Part shown: piece after piece, positions 46,342 through 54,977 of the stretch
How positions within the stretch are numbered: the first letter of the stretch is position 1
Layout: each line of letters opens with the position of its first letter
Origin: JAJPXC01 sp964562375
Lineage (GTDB): Bacteria > Bacteroidota > Bacteroidia > Bacteroidales > Muribaculaceae
Assembly: GCA_964562375.1 (NCBI GenBank)
Contig: CAZLSW010000004.1
Coordinates: forward strand, 1-64,000
Length of the DNA: 64,000 nt
Direction: 5' to 3'
Translations under genes and position numbers: made by a program
Notes under the pieces: generated by a model
Seen by the model: only the letters and a program-made list of their open reading frames with translations
Database searches by the model: none
Told to the model about the DNA's origin: nothing

Positions 46342-46752
46342 CGATTTCAGGGCGGCGAGTGGAATTGTCACGAAGGGGCGGGAGGCGGCGCGGGGATGGG
46401 GGATGGTGAGAGAGGGGGTGTCGAGGGTGACGCCGGGGATGTCGATGATGTCGAGGTCGATGGCGCGGTCGCGGTAGGAGCCATCGGGGTTGCGGTGGGG
46501 GCTGGAAGGCGCGATTTCGCGCTCAATAGCCTGCAGGGCGTGGAGCAGCTCGTGGGGCGTGTCTCTCCAGGGGATGGCGATGACGGTGTTGAGGAAGCGA
46601 TTGTCGCTCTCGTAGCCCCAAGGCTCGCTCTCCATCAGCGGGGCCACTCGCGCCCTGGCTCCCGCCGCATATTCAATCTTGGCGATCGCCAATTGTATAA
46701 TCATCAAGCGATCCCCCTGATTAGAACCGATACCAATATAAGCATTTAGCAT
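46324..46752 (-). CDS. folK: 6-hydroxymethyl-7,8-dihydropterin pyrophosphokinase
   Basis: A 142-residue HPPK, which transfers pyrophosphate from ATP to 6-hydroxymethyl-dihydropterin in folate synthesis. Family motifs are GIGSNQGDR near the start, ESEPWGYESDNRFLNTVI (substrate loop) and YRDRAIDLDII (catalytic Asp pair, about 92-102). Its start codon directly follows the infB stop (TAAATG). The last residues (LKSTGGID) are encoded by the intergenic TCGATTT repeat, suggesting the repeat invaded and slightly altered the C-terminus. Confidence 0.93.
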   Translation of the reverse strand: MLNAYIGIGSNQGDRLMIIQLAIAKIEYAAGARARVAPLMESEPWGYESDNRFLNTVIAIPWRDTPHELLHALQAIEREIAPSSPHRNPDGSYRDRAIDLDIIDIPGVTLDTPSLTIPHPRAASRPFVTIPLAALKSTGGID

Positions 46753-49653
46753 TTATAACGTGCGGTTGACCTCGACTTCCTCGAAGGCCTCGATGAAGTC
46801 GCCTACCTGGATGTCGTTGTAGCCGGCGATGTTCAGGCCGCAATCGTATCCATTGGTGACCTCCTTGACGTCGTCCTTGAATCGCTTGAGCGAACCAAGG
46901 TCGCCCGTGTAGCGCACGATGCCGTCGCGGATGAGGCGCACCTTGGAGCCGCGCTTGATCTTGCCTTCGCGCACGATGGCTCCAGCGATGGTGCCCACCT
47001 TGGAGATGTGGTAGGTTTGGAGCACCTCGGCGGCACCGGTAACCTCCTCCTTGATTTCGGGGGCGAGCATGCCGGCCATGGCGTCCTTAACCTCCTCAAT
47101 AGCTTGGTAGATAACCGAGTAGAGGCGGATTTCGACGCCTTCACGCTCGGCTTGGCTGCGGGCGGCCTGCGAGGGACGCACCTGGAAACCGATGATAATG
47201 GCGTCGGAGGCGGCGGCGAGGGTGACATCGCTCTCCGAGATTTGGCCCACGGCCTTGTGAAGCACGTTGACCTGCACCTCGGGGGTGGAGAGCTTGATCA
47301 GCGAGTCGCTCAGGGCCTCGATGGAGCCGTCCACGTCGCCCTTTACGATGATGTTCAACTCGTGGAATGAGCCAAGCGCGCGGCGACGGCCGATCTCCTC
47401 GAGGGTCATTCGGGTGGTGGTGCGCAGGCCCATCTCGCGCTGGAGTTGCTCGCGCTTGTTGGCGATTTCGCGTGCCTCCTGCTCGGTTTCCATCACGTTG
47501 AAGGTGTCGCCGGCGGTGGGGGCGCCGTTCAAGCCAAGGATAAGCACAGGGGTGGAGGGGCCAGCTTCGGTGATGCGCTGGTTGCGCTCGTTGAACATTG
47601 CCTTGATTTTACCGAAGTGGGTACCGGCCAGAATGATGTCGCCCATGCGCAGGGTGCCGTTCTGCACGAGCACCGTGGCCACATAGCCGCGGCCCTTGTC
47701 GAGCGACGATTCGATGATCGAGCCTGTGGCCTTGCGGTTGGGGTTGGCCTTTAGGTCGAGCATCTCGGCCTCGAGGAGCACTTTCTCCATAAGGTCGTCG
47801 ACGCCGATGCCTTTCTTGGCGGAAATATCTTGGGATTGGTACTTGCCGCCCCACTCCTCCACGAGGTAGTTCATGCCGGCGAGTTCCTCCTTGATCTTCT
47901 CGGGGTTGGCGCCGGGCTTGTCGATCTTGTTGATCGCGAACACCATAGGCACGCCGGCGGCCGACGCGTGGTTGATGGCCTCAACGGTTTGGGGCATCAC
48001 GTTGTCGTCGGCGGCGACGATGATGATACACAGGTCGGTGACTTTGGCGCCGCGGGCACGCATGGCGGTAAACGCCTCGTGGCCAGGGGTATCGAGGAAG
48101 GTGATGCGGCGCCCGTCGTCCAATTTCACGTTGTAGGCGCCGATATGCTGGGTGATGCCGCCAGCCTCGCCGGCGATCACGTTGGCGTTGCGGATATAGT
48201 CGAGCAGGGAGGTCTTGCCGTGGTCGACGTGACCCATCACGGTGACGATCGGGGGGCGGGTCACGAGATCCTCCTCCGAGTCCTCGTCGGTGTGGATGGC
48301 CTCCACGACTTCAGCCGACACGTATTCGGTTTTGAATCCGAACTCGTCGGCGACGATGTTGATGGTCTCGGCGTCGAGGCGCTGGTTGATAGACACCATC
48401 ACGCCAAGGTTCATACAGGTAGCGATGACGTTGTTGACAGGCACGCCCATCATTGTGGCCAAGTCGTTGGCGGTAACAAACTCGGTGAGCTTCAGCACCT
48501 TGCTCTCGGCGGCCTCGAGCTCGCGGGCCTCCATTTCGCGCATTTCGTTGGCCTCACGCTTCTCCTTACGCCACTTGGCGCCTTTCTTCAGGCCCTTGTC
48601 CTTGGTGGTAAGGCGGGCGAGGGTTTCCTTGATCTGTTTCTGTACGTCCTCGTCGTTGACCTCGGTGTGGAGGGGGCGTTTGTCGCGGTTCTTGCGGTCG
48701 CCACGGCCACCGCGGCTCTTGTCGGAGCCACCTCCCTGGTTGCGGCCACCACCTTGAGGAGCCTCATTACCAGCTTTCTCGATGTCGATTTTCTCCTTAC
48801 CGGAGATGCGACGACGTTTCTTTTTGTCACCACCGGCGGCGTTGCCTCCGTTGGCGGCGTTGGCCTTGGCGATGCGCTCGTTGCGGCGCTCCTCCTTGGA
48901 TTTCTTTTTGGGACGGGTGGATTGGTTGATGGCCGAGAGGTCGATTTTGCCCACGACGTTGAGCTGTACCTTGGGCTGGGGAACGCCCACGGTGAACAAC
49001 TCCTCTTCAGGCTCCTGCTTGGCTTCAACAGCCGGAGTTTCCTTCTCGGCCGGAGTTTCAGCAGCCGGAGCCGTGGTTTCCGCCTTGGGAGCCTGCTCTT
49101 GGGGTCGCTCCTGAGGTTTCTCGACCTCGGCCTTTGAAGCTTCCGCCGCGGCTTTCTCGGCAGCGGCCTTTTCAGCCGCGGCTTTCTCGGCGGCGGCTTT
49201 TTCAGCGGCAGCTTTTTCGGCGGCGGCTTTCTCGGCGGCTGCCTTCTCGGCCGCTGCCTTCTCGGCCGCAGCCTTTTCAGCAGCCTTTTGGGCCTCAATC
49301 TCGGCCTGCGAGGGCTTGGGCTCGGGCTTTATGGGATTACCCTTGGCGTCGAGCTGGATTTTCCCGACAAATTTAGGCTTGATAGTTTCGCTGGGGAGCT
49401 TGATCTCCTCAACGGGGCGAGGCGCGTCCTTGGCGGGCTTGGCCTCTTTTTTGCGCTCGGAAGTCATTTGGTCCGACTGGCTTTTGAGCACTTGGTCGGG
49501 CTTGAATTCCTTGACAAGGAGGTCGACCAGGTCGTCCTCGATGCGCGTGTTGGGGTTGCCGTCGATTTCGATGTTTTTCTTGCGCAAGAATTCAATCACC
49601 GTGGGCACGGCCACGTTGAGCTCCTTCGCTACTTTACTGATTTTTATTGCCAT
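46753..49653 (-). CDS. infB: Translation initiation factor IF-2
   Basis: A 966-residue GTPase that delivers initiator tRNA to the ribosome. The N-terminal IF2_N domain (MAIKISKVAKELNVAVPTVI) is followed by a long charged linker. That linker contains about eight perfect AAAEK repeats (residues ~121-170), encoded by near-identical 15-base units. The G1 motif GHVDHGKT is near 474-481, with DTPGH and NKID motifs after it, then domains II-IV. It lies 28 bases after nusA and directly before folK in the rimP-nusA-infB operon. The repeat tract could vary in length between strains. Confidence 0.97.
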   Translation of the reverse strand: MAIKISKVAKELNVAVPTVIEFLRKKNIEIDGNPNTRIEDDLVDLLVKEFKPDQVLKSQSDQMTSERKKEAKPAKDAPRPVEEIKLPSETIKPKFVGKIQLDAKGNPIKPEPKPSQAEIEAQKAAEKAAAEKAAAEKAAAEKAAAEKAAAEKAAAEKAAAEKAAAEKAAAEASKAEVEKPQERPQEQAPKAETTAPAAETPAEKETPAVEAKQEPEEELFTVGVPQPKVQLNVVGKIDLSAINQSTRPKKKSKEERRNERIAKANAANGGNAAGGDKKKRRRISGKEKIDIEKAGNEAPQGGGRNQGGGSDKSRGGRGDRKNRDKRPLHTEVNDEDVQKQIKETLARLTTKDKGLKKGAKWRKEKREANEMREMEARELEAAESKVLKLTEFVTANDLATMMGVPVNNVIATCMNLGVMVSINQRLDAETINIVADEFGFKTEYVSAEVVEAIHTDEDSEEDLVTRPPIVTVMGHVDHGKTSLLDYIRNANVIAGEAGGITQHIGAYNVKLDDGRRITFLDTPGHEAFTAMRARGAKVTDLCIIIVAADDNVMPQTVEAINHASAAGVPMVFAINKIDKPGANPEKIKEELAGMNYLVEEWGGKYQSQDISAKKGIGVDDLMEKVLLEAEMLDLKANPNRKATGSIIESSLDKGRGYVATVLVQNGTLRMGDIILAGTHFGKIKAMFNERNQRITEAGPSTPVLILGLNGAPTAGDTFNVMETEQEAREIANKREQLQREMGLRTTTRMTLEEIGRRRALGSFHELNIIVKGDVDGSIEALSDSLIKLSTPEVQVNVLHKAVGQISESDVTLAAASDAIIIGFQVRPSQAARSQAEREGVEIRLYSVIYQAIEEVKDAMAGMLAPEIKEEVTGAAEVLQTYHISKVGTIAGAIVREGKIKRGSKVRLIRDGIVRYTGDLGSLKRFKDDVKEVTNGYDCGLNIAGYNDIQVGDFIEAFEEVEVNRTL

Positions 49654-49681
49654 ATAATGTTGTCGGGGTGAATTTTCTTAT

Positions 49682-51055
49682 TTATTTCTCTTCTTCCTCG
49701 GGGGCCTCCTCCTCGGGAGTTTCGGGGGTCTCGGGAGTTTCGGGAGTCTCGGGAGTTTCGGGAGTTTCGGGAGTCTCGGCTTCGTCTTCGGCGTCCTCGT
49801 CCTCGAATTCGGCACGGAGCACGCTCAATACTTGATCGGCGGTCTCTTCCTCGAGGTCGGCCTTGTCCATGAGCTCTTGCTTGCTTAGGCGCAGCACAGC
49901 CTTGGCGGTCATGGCGCCGGTGGTGTCCTTGATCACGTCGATTACCCAAGGCTCGATTTCGTCCTTGAACTCGTCGATGTAGATATCCTCCTCGTCGGCC
50001 TCCTCGGTGTCGCGATAAACGTCGATGGTGTAGCCGGTGAGCATCGAGGCGAGCTTGATGTTCAAGCCTCCCTTACCGATAGCGAGCGACACCTCCTCGG
50101 GGCGGAGGAATACCTCGGCTTTCTTCTCCTCCTGGTCCAAGCGTATCGAGGAAACCTTGGCGGGCGACAAGGCGCGCTGGATGAAGAGCTGGGGATTGTT
50201 GGTGTAGTTGATCACGTCGATATTCTCGTTGCGGAGCTCGCGCACGATGCCGTGGATACGGGAGCCCTTGACGCCCACGCAAGCGCCCACGGGGTCGATG
50301 CGGTCGTCGTAGCTCTCAACGGCGATTTTGGCGCGCTCGCCCGGGATGCGGGCCACGGCGCGAATGTTGATCAAGCCGTCGTGGATCTCAGGCACCTCAA
50401 GCTCGAAGAGGCGGCGCAGGAAGTTTTGGTTGGTGCGCGAAACGGTGATCTTGGGGTTGTTGTTCTTGTTGTCGACGTTGGCGATGACGGCGCGGATGGT
50501 CTCACCCTTGCGGAAGAAGTCGCCGGGAATCGACTCGCTCTTGGGGAGGAGCAGCTCATTCTTGTCGTCGTCGAGAAGCAGGGTCTCTTTTGACCACGTC
50601 TGGTACACCTCGCCGGTCACCAGCTCGCCCTCCAATTCCTTGAACTTGGCGTAGATAGCCTCTTTCTGGAGGTCGAGGATCTTGGATTGGAGCGTTTGGC
50701 GCAGGTTGAGGATAGCGCGTCGGCCGAAGTCGGCGAAGATAATCTCCTTGGTGTGCTCCTCGCCCACCTCGGCGTCGGGGTCGTTGTCGGCGCGAGCGTC
50801 GCTCAGGGAGATTTGGAGGTTGGGGTTGGTGACCTCTCCGTCGGGCACGACCTCGAGGTTCTGGAATATCTGCACGTCGCCCTTGTCGGGGTTCATGATC
50901 ACGTCGAGATTCTCGTCGGTGCCGAACATTTTGGCCAACACGTTGCGGAACGACTCCTCCAGGACGGAGATCATCGTTGTCTTATCGATGTTCTTAAGCT
51001 CTTTAAACTCGGCGAAACGCTCCACCATGTTGGGAGCTTCCTCTTTCTTTGCCAT
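49682..51055 (-). CDS. nusA: Transcription elongation/antitermination factor NusA
   Basis: A 457-residue NusA. The N-terminal RNA-polymerase-binding domain (about 10-130) is followed by an S1 domain (GELVTGEVYQTW...). Two KH domains follow (VGVKGSRIHGIVRELRNENI and LAIGKGGLNIKLASMLTGY). The C-terminus is a short acidic tail with seven ETP units and runs of Glu (about 425-457), encoded by 9-base repeats. It lies in the conserved order rimP-nusA-infB, 28 bases after rimP. The ETP tail is unlike textbook NusA and probably disordered. Confidence 0.96.
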   Translation of the reverse strand: MAKKEEAPNMVERFAEFKELKNIDKTTMISVLEESFRNVLAKMFGTDENLDVIMNPDKGDVQIFQNLEVVPDGEVTNPNLQISLSDARADNDPDAEVGEEHTKEIIFADFGRRAILNLRQTLQSKILDLQKEAIYAKFKELEGELVTGEVYQTWSKETLLLDDDKNELLLPKSESIPGDFFRKGETIRAVIANVDNKNNNPKITVSRTNQNFLRRLFELEVPEIHDGLINIRAVARIPGERAKIAVESYDDRIDPVGACVGVKGSRIHGIVRELRNENIDVINYTNNPQLFIQRALSPAKVSSIRLDQEEKKAEVFLRPEEVSLAIGKGGLNIKLASMLTGYTIDVYRDTEEADEEDIYIDEFKDEIEPWVIDVIKDTTGAMTAKAVLRLSKQELMDKADLEEETADQVLSVLRAEFEDEDAEDEAETPETPETPETPETPETPETPEEEAPEEEEK

Positions 51056-51083
51056 AGGGATGGTTAGAAGTGTTTGGGGTGGA

Positions 51084-51551
51084 TTATTTGAATTTTATTG
51101 AATATTTCACTGATTTGCAGTCGGCCATCTTCAGCGTCTCGGGGCGGTTGACGATCACGGGTCGCTTGGAGCCCTCGGGGCGCTCCTTGGTGGGGATCTC
51201 GATGGTGAAGTCGTCGTCGGTGACGTTGGTAAGCACGCCCGCGAGCTTGCGGCCGTCGCGGGTGAGCACCTCCACCTCGTTTCCTAAGTTTTTGAGGTAC
51301 TGACCTTTAACCTTGAAGGGGGAGGTCAACCCGGCCGAGCCAACTTCCAGCTCGTAGTCCTCGACGTCGCGGTCAAAGACGCTCTCGATTTTGCGTGTAA
51401 CCCTGGCGCACGCGTCAATGTCGATGGAGGTGTCGCTGTCGAGCTCCACCACAATGTTATTGTCCTTGGACACGCGGATATCGACAATGAACATGTCGGT
51501 ACCCTCGATGGCTTTTTCAACGGTGTCGCGAAGTAGCTGGCTGTCAATCAT
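51084..51551 (-). CDS. rimP: Ribosome maturation factor RimP
   Basis: About 155 residues, needed for 30S subunit maturation. I start at the ATG 51549-51551 (MIDSQLLRDTVEKA) rather than one 36 bases upstream, because this gives the usual length and beginning. The N-terminal domain has IVDIRVSKDNNIVVELD and the central motif YELEVGSAGLTSPFK; the C-terminal SH3-like domain has GRKLAGVLTNVTDDDFTIEI. First gene of the rimP-nusA-infB-folK operon. I found no consensus promoter in the 300 bases upstream. Confidence 0.93.
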   Translation of the reverse strand: MIDSQLLRDTVEKAIEGTDMFIVDIRVSKDNNIVVELDSDTSIDIDACARVTRKIESVFDRDVEDYELEVGSAGLTSPFKVKGQYLKNLGNEVEVLTRDGRKLAGVLTNVTDDDFTIEIPTKERPEGSKRPVIVNRPETLKMADCKSVKYSIKFK

Positions 51552-51890
51552 AAACTTGTCTTTTATGCCTCCCCGGGGATTAAACACCGGGATTAGTGAC
51601 CTATATTAATAAAGTGGAGGAAGCCGTGGCCTCCTCCGCTAATTCTACCGCGAAATTAACAAATTGGCTCCACATCGCCAAATTAGACACCGAAAATCTC
51701 CCCACGCCCTCCCATAATTTAACAATAATTTACACTGTCTTATATCTTAAATATGATTATTTAACAAAAAGACTTTGCCGGGGGATTCGGCTTCAATCGA
51801 GTGGGAGCGATTTCATTCGACTTAAATCGATTTAAGTCGACTTAAGTCGATTGAAATCGATCCCGATGGGACTTCAGCTTCCTATAAGGC
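51552..51890. other. Intergenic region rimP-queF with nested palindromes
   Basis: Near 51790-51865 lie repeats of TCGATTT/AAGTCGA type. They include a perfect 24-bp palindrome at 51817-51840 and an overlapping one, CTTAAGTCGACTTAAG. They resemble the TCGATTTCAG run at 46286-46341. An AT-rich segment at 51710-51775 may contain the rimP promoter but has no clear TAnnTTTG box. No gene seen. Confidence 0.65.
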
Positions 51891-52352
51891 TTAGGGGAGG
51901 ACGGCAGCGAGGCGCGCCTGGGCCAGGGGCTGGTGGGAGGCATCGGCATAGTTGGCGAAGGGGTGGATGGCGATGCCCCCGCGGGGAGTGAACACCCCTT
52001 TCACCTCCATGTAGCGCGGCTCGAGCAGCGTCACCAGGTCGTTGAGGATGATGTTGACGCAATCCTCGTGGAAGTCGCCGTGGTTGCGGAAAGAAAACAG
52101 GTACAACTTCAGGCTCTTGCTTTCCACGATTTTCTCGTTGGGGATATAGGCGATTTCGATGCGGGCGAAATCGGGTTGGCCCGTCTTGGGGCACAGGGAT
52201 GTGAACTCGGGGCAGTGGAGCGTCACCAGGTAGTCGCGGTCGGGGTGACGATTGGGGAATGCCTCGAGCACTTGCGGCGAGTAATCATCGAGGTAAACCG
52301 TCTTGCCGCTACCCAGCGCCGCCAAATTATCCAAATCTTTCTTCTCTCTCAT
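51891..52352 (-). CDS. queF: NADPH-dependent 7-cyano-7-deazaguanine reductase QueF
   Basis: A 153-residue type I QueF, which reduces preQ0 to preQ1 in queuosine synthesis. The active-site Cys54 and Asp61 lie in FTSLCPKTGQPDF, and the family signature ESKSLKLY is at 77-84, followed by SFRNHGDFHEDCVN. Length matches the short unimodular form. No other queuosine gene is in the window. It lies 115 bases downstream of the lrp-type gene and might share its transcript. Confidence 0.95.
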   Translation of the reverse strand: MREKKDLDNLAALGSGKTVYLDDYSPQVLEAFPNRHPDRDYLVTLHCPEFTSLCPKTGQPDFARIEIAYIPNEKIVESKSLKLYLFSFRNHGDFHEDCVNIILNDLVTLLEPRYMEVKGVFTPRGGIAIHPFANYADASHQPLAQARLAAVLP

Positions 52353-52361
52353 ATCTCTTTA

Positions 52362-52465
52362 AATCTTTATTCCTTTATTCCTTTATTCCTTTATTCCTTT
52401 ATTCCTTTATTCCTTTAAATAGCCCATTAACTAACAACTAACAACTAACAACTAACAACTCCCCC
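52362..52465. repeat. Short tandem repeats between lrp-type gene and queF
   Basis: Six or seven copies of TTTATTCC (52368-52418) are followed by repeated CTAACAA units (52430-52458). Both are low-complexity arrays that could change length by slippage. They are similar in style to the AAAAACT array before metY. Confidence 0.8.
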
Positions 52466-52467
52466 CC

Positions 52468-52932
52468 TTACACCGGTATCCCATAGCTGTGCTTCACTTG
52501 CGACATTACGAATGTCGATTCCACCGAGCCTAAGCCCGGAAAAGCGCCGATGACACTGAGGAGGAAGTCGTGATACTGTTTCATGTCGGCGGCGTGGACC
52601 TTCAGCAGGAAGTCGAACGCACCCGACACGTTGTAGCACTCGGTGACTTCATCGACCTTTTCTATCCACTCCTGAAACTTACGCGCGATCTCGCCGCTCA
52701 TCCTCTCGAGCTTCACATGACAGAAGACGACGAACCCGCGTCCAAGCCTCTCGGCGTCGAGTACGGCATGATAACCATTGATGTAACCCTCTTGCTCCAA
52801 GCGCTTTATGCGCTCATATACGGGCGTAAGGGACAGGCCCACACGCTGCGCGACCTGCTTGGTGGCAAGGCGCCCCTCGCGCTGGAGCTCGCGCAAGATT
52901 TTCAAGTCGTAATTGTCGAGCTGGGAGGTCAT
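52468..52932 (-). CDS. Lrp/AsnC family transcriptional regulator
   Basis: A 154-residue regulator. The N-terminal helix-turn-helix (LDNYDLKILRELQREGR, then ATKQVAQRVGLSLTPVYERI) is joined to a C-terminal RAM ligand-binding domain (VTECYNVSGAFDFLLKV and FPGLGSVESTFV). Family members sense amino acids. It is divergent from metY with 200 bases between the starts, so control of metY or methionine-related genes is a natural guess, but no operator was identified. Confidence 0.92.
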   Translation of the reverse strand: MTSQLDNYDLKILRELQREGRLATKQVAQRVGLSLTPVYERIKRLEQEGYINGYHAVLDAERLGRGFVVFCHVKLERMSGEIARKFQEWIEKVDEVTECYNVSGAFDFLLKVHAADMKQYHDFLLSVIGAFPGLGSVESTFVMSQVKHSYGIPV

Positions 52933-52948
52933 AAGTGAAATTTTACGG

Positions 52949-52979
52949 CAAAGATAGCCTAATTAGGGCTATTCTCAAA
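52949..52979 (-). promoter_or_regulatory. Promoter of the Lrp/AsnC gene
   Basis: The minus strand reads TTTG (52976-52979), a 19-base spacer, then TATCTTTG (52949-52956): a perfect match to the Bacteroidetes consensus, with a very short leader. The spacer contains the palindromic AGCCCTAATTAGGCT (52954-52968), a possible autoregulatory site. Confidence 0.75.
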
Positions 52980-53035
52980 AATATTTCTTGTAAAATATGG
53001 ATTTATAGAATAATTTTCTAAAGTTACATCAAATA

Positions 53036-53067
53036 ATTGTAAGGAATTTCCATTGGCAGTAACTTTG
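53036..53067 (+). promoter_or_regulatory. Promoter of metY
   Basis: ATTG (53036-53039), a 20-base spacer, then TAACTTTG (53060-53067). The 65-base leader to the metY ATG contains a run of AAAAACT repeats (53090-53122) and is too short for a SAM riboswitch. Confidence 0.65.
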
Positions 53068-53132
53068 CGAGCAAATAATCACTCCAACTAAAAACTAAAA
53101 ACTAAAAACTAAAAACTAAAAACTATATAACT

Positions 53133-54419
53133 ATGGCAAAACGTCCCTACCGTTTCGAAACTCTCCAACTCCATGTGGGCCAAGAGCAGCCCGATCCCGC
53201 AACCGACGCCCGCGCGGTGCCTATATATCAAACGACATCCTACGTGTTCCGCAACTCGCAACACGCTGCCGACCGTTTCGCCCTGAAGGATCCAGGCAAC
53301 ATCTACGGCCGACTTACCAACTCTACCCAGGACGTCCTGGAACAGCGCATTGCCGCTCTCGAGGGTGGCGTGGCAGCCCTGGCTGTAGCCTCGGGCGCGG
53401 CCGCCGTCACCTACACGTTCCTCAACCTCGCCAAAGCCGGCGACCACATCGTTTCAGCTAACAATATTTATGGGGGCTCCTACAACCTGCTCGAGCACAC
53501 GCTGCCCACTTACGGCATCTCCACCACCTTCGTCGACCCCAGCGACCTGTCCAACTTCGAGAAGGCAATCCAGCCCAATACCAAAGCCATCTTTGTCGAG
53601 ACCTTCGGCAATCCCAACGCTTCGTTGATCGACATCGACGCCGTATCGGCAATCGCCCACAAACACGGAATCCCCTTGGTTATCGACAACACCTTTGGCA
53701 CACCCTACCTGATTCGCCCGATAGAGCACGGCGCCGACATCGTGATCCACTCGGCCACCAAGTTTATCGGCGGCCACGGAACCACGCTAGGCGGCGTGAT
53801 CGTCGACTCGGGAAAGTTCGACTGGAAGGCCTCCGACAAGTTCCCGCAGATCACCGAGCCTGACCCCTGTTACCACGGCGCCGTGTTTGCCGACGTTGCC
53901 GGACCGGCGGCTTTCGTCACCCGCATCCGCGCAATCCTGCTTCGCGACACGGGCGCCGCGATCGCTCCAATCAGCGCATTCCTGTTGCTCCAAGGACTGG
54001 AGACCCTGTCGTTGCGCGTGGAGCGCCACGTGGAGAACGCGCTGAAGGTAGTGGAGTTCCTCGCTGCCCATCCCAAGGTGGCCAAGGTCAACCATCCCTC
54101 GCTCCCCGACCATCCCGACCATGAGTTGTACAAGAAGTTGTTCCCCAACGGCGCCGGTTCGATTTTCACCTTCGAGATCAAGGGTGGTCGCGAGCAGGCC
54201 CACAAGTTGATCGACTCGCTCGAGATCTTCTCGCTGCTGGCCAACGTCGCCGACGTGAAGTCGCTCGTGATCCACCCCGCGTCGACCACCCACTCCCAGC
54301 TCAACGACAAAGAGCTTGAGGAGCAGGGAATCTCCCAGGGCACCATCCGCCTCTCCATCGGCACCGAGCACATCGATGACATCATCGACGACCTCGCGTA
54401 TGCGCTAGACCAGGTCTAG
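53133..54419 (+). CDS. metY: O-acetylhomoserine sulfhydrylase (aminocarboxypropyltransferase)
   Basis: A 428-residue PLP enzyme of the Cys/Met metabolism family that makes homocysteine from O-acetylhomoserine and sulfide. The opening RFETLQLHVGQEQPDPATDA and YQTTSYVF are family hallmarks. PLP-binding Lys210 lies in HSATKFIGGHG. The Tyr/Arg substrate region (NIYGRLTNST) and C-terminal HPASTTHSQL motif are also present. Length is typical for the homocysteine synthase branch. It is divergent from the Lrp-type regulator. Its last 12 codons and stop lie in the left arm and centre of a 61-bp palindrome, which is not expected of the family. Confidence 0.94.
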   Translation: MAKRPYRFETLQLHVGQEQPDPATDARAVPIYQTTSYVFRNSQHAADRFALKDPGNIYGRLTNSTQDVLEQRIAALEGGVAALAVASGAAAVTYTFLNLAKAGDHIVSANNIYGGSYNLLEHTLPTYGISTTFVDPSDLSNFEKAIQPNTKAIFVETFGNPNASLIDIDAVSAIAHKHGIPLVIDNTFGTPYLIRPIEHGADIVIHSATKFIGGHGTTLGGVIVDSGKFDWKASDKFPQITEPDPCYHGAVFADVAGPAAFVTRIRAILLRDTGAAIAPISAFLLLQGLETLSLRVERHVENALKVVEFLAAHPKVAKVNHPSLPDHPDHELYKKLFPNGAGSIFTFEIKGGREQAHKLIDSLEIFSLLANVADVKSLVIHPASTTHSQLNDKELEEQGISQGTIRLSIGTEHIDDIIDDLAYALDQV

Positions 54420-54442
54420 CGCATACGCGAGGTCGTCGATGA
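54382..54442. repeat. 61-bp near-perfect palindrome over the metY stop codon
   Basis: Thirty bases (54382-54411, beginning TCATCGACGACCTCGCG) are followed by one base (A, 54412) and then their exact reverse complement (54413-54442). The left arm is coding metY sequence; the right arm is a back-copy of it and contains the stop TAG. The symmetry with no mismatch points to a recent foldback/template-switch event. No T-run follows. Confidence 0.92.
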
Positions 54443-54863
54443 AAGGATGAAGGTTAAAGGATTAAGGATTAAGGGAAAATGGATATAAAGGCGGAAAAAG
54501 CAGAAGCTTTTGCTTTGAATATTATTCAGCTGTATAGGAAACTCACATCTGAAAAGAATGAGTGGATCCTAAGCATACAATTGCTAAGATCTGGCACCTC
54601 TATTGGAGCTAATATCGCTGAGGCCAATTACGCTGAAAGCAAAGAGGATTTCGTGCATAAGATGGCAATTTCCCAAAAAGAAGCATCCGAAACAGCGTAT
54701 TGGTTACGTCTTCTATATCGTTCCCAATTTATTGATGCTGAGGAATACAACAATCGATATAACGAATGCCAAGAACTGTTACGTATAATTACAAAGATTA
54801 TCGTACGGTCCAAACAGAACGGCTAACCTCCCTTTATCCTTAATCCTTCACCTTTTACCCTTT
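54443..54863. repeat. Imperfect inverted repeats flanking the four-helix-bundle gene
   Basis: Left: AAGGTTAAAGGATTAAGGAT region (54443-54476). Right: CCTTTATCCTTAATCCTTCA region (54832-54863), which is its imperfect reverse complement over about 33 bases. They bracket the gene closely, giving the unit the look of a small inserted cassette. Similar GGATTAAGGATGAAGG text also occurs inside the DUF3575 gene near 38070, so it may be a common low-complexity spacer instead. Confidence 0.6.
54479..54826 (+). CDS. Four-helix-bundle protein (S23/IVS-encoded type)
   Basis: A 115-residue, all-helical protein of the 23S-rRNA intervening-sequence/four-helix-bundle family. The signature SIQLLRSGTSIGANIAEANY (about 32-51) is followed by SKEDFVHKMAISQKEASETA and the YWLRLL helix. 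Family proteins are widespread in Bacteroidetes, sometimes encoded in rRNA intervening sequences; their role is unknown. The gene is AT-rich compared with metY and is bracketed by imperfect inverted repeats. No nearby rRNA is present. Confidence 0.9.
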   Translation: MDIKAEKAEAFALNIIQLYRKLTSEKNEWILSIQLLRSGTSIGANIAEANYAESKEDFVHKMAISQKEASETAYWLRLLYRSQFIDAEEYNNRYNECQELLRIITKIIVRSKQNG

Positions 54864-54977
54864 AAAATTTTCTACGAAAATTTTACAACACCATAGTACT
54901 TTTTGACACGGCGCGGGCCGCGAGGAAGAGAGCTTCCTGCGGCCCGCCCCATTTTCTCCCAGTGAAAAACCGAATCT

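Noticed and set aside
53068..53132. SAM riboswitch before metY
   Set aside because: The leader is only about 65 bases and consists largely of AAAAACT repeats; no aptamer-like stems.
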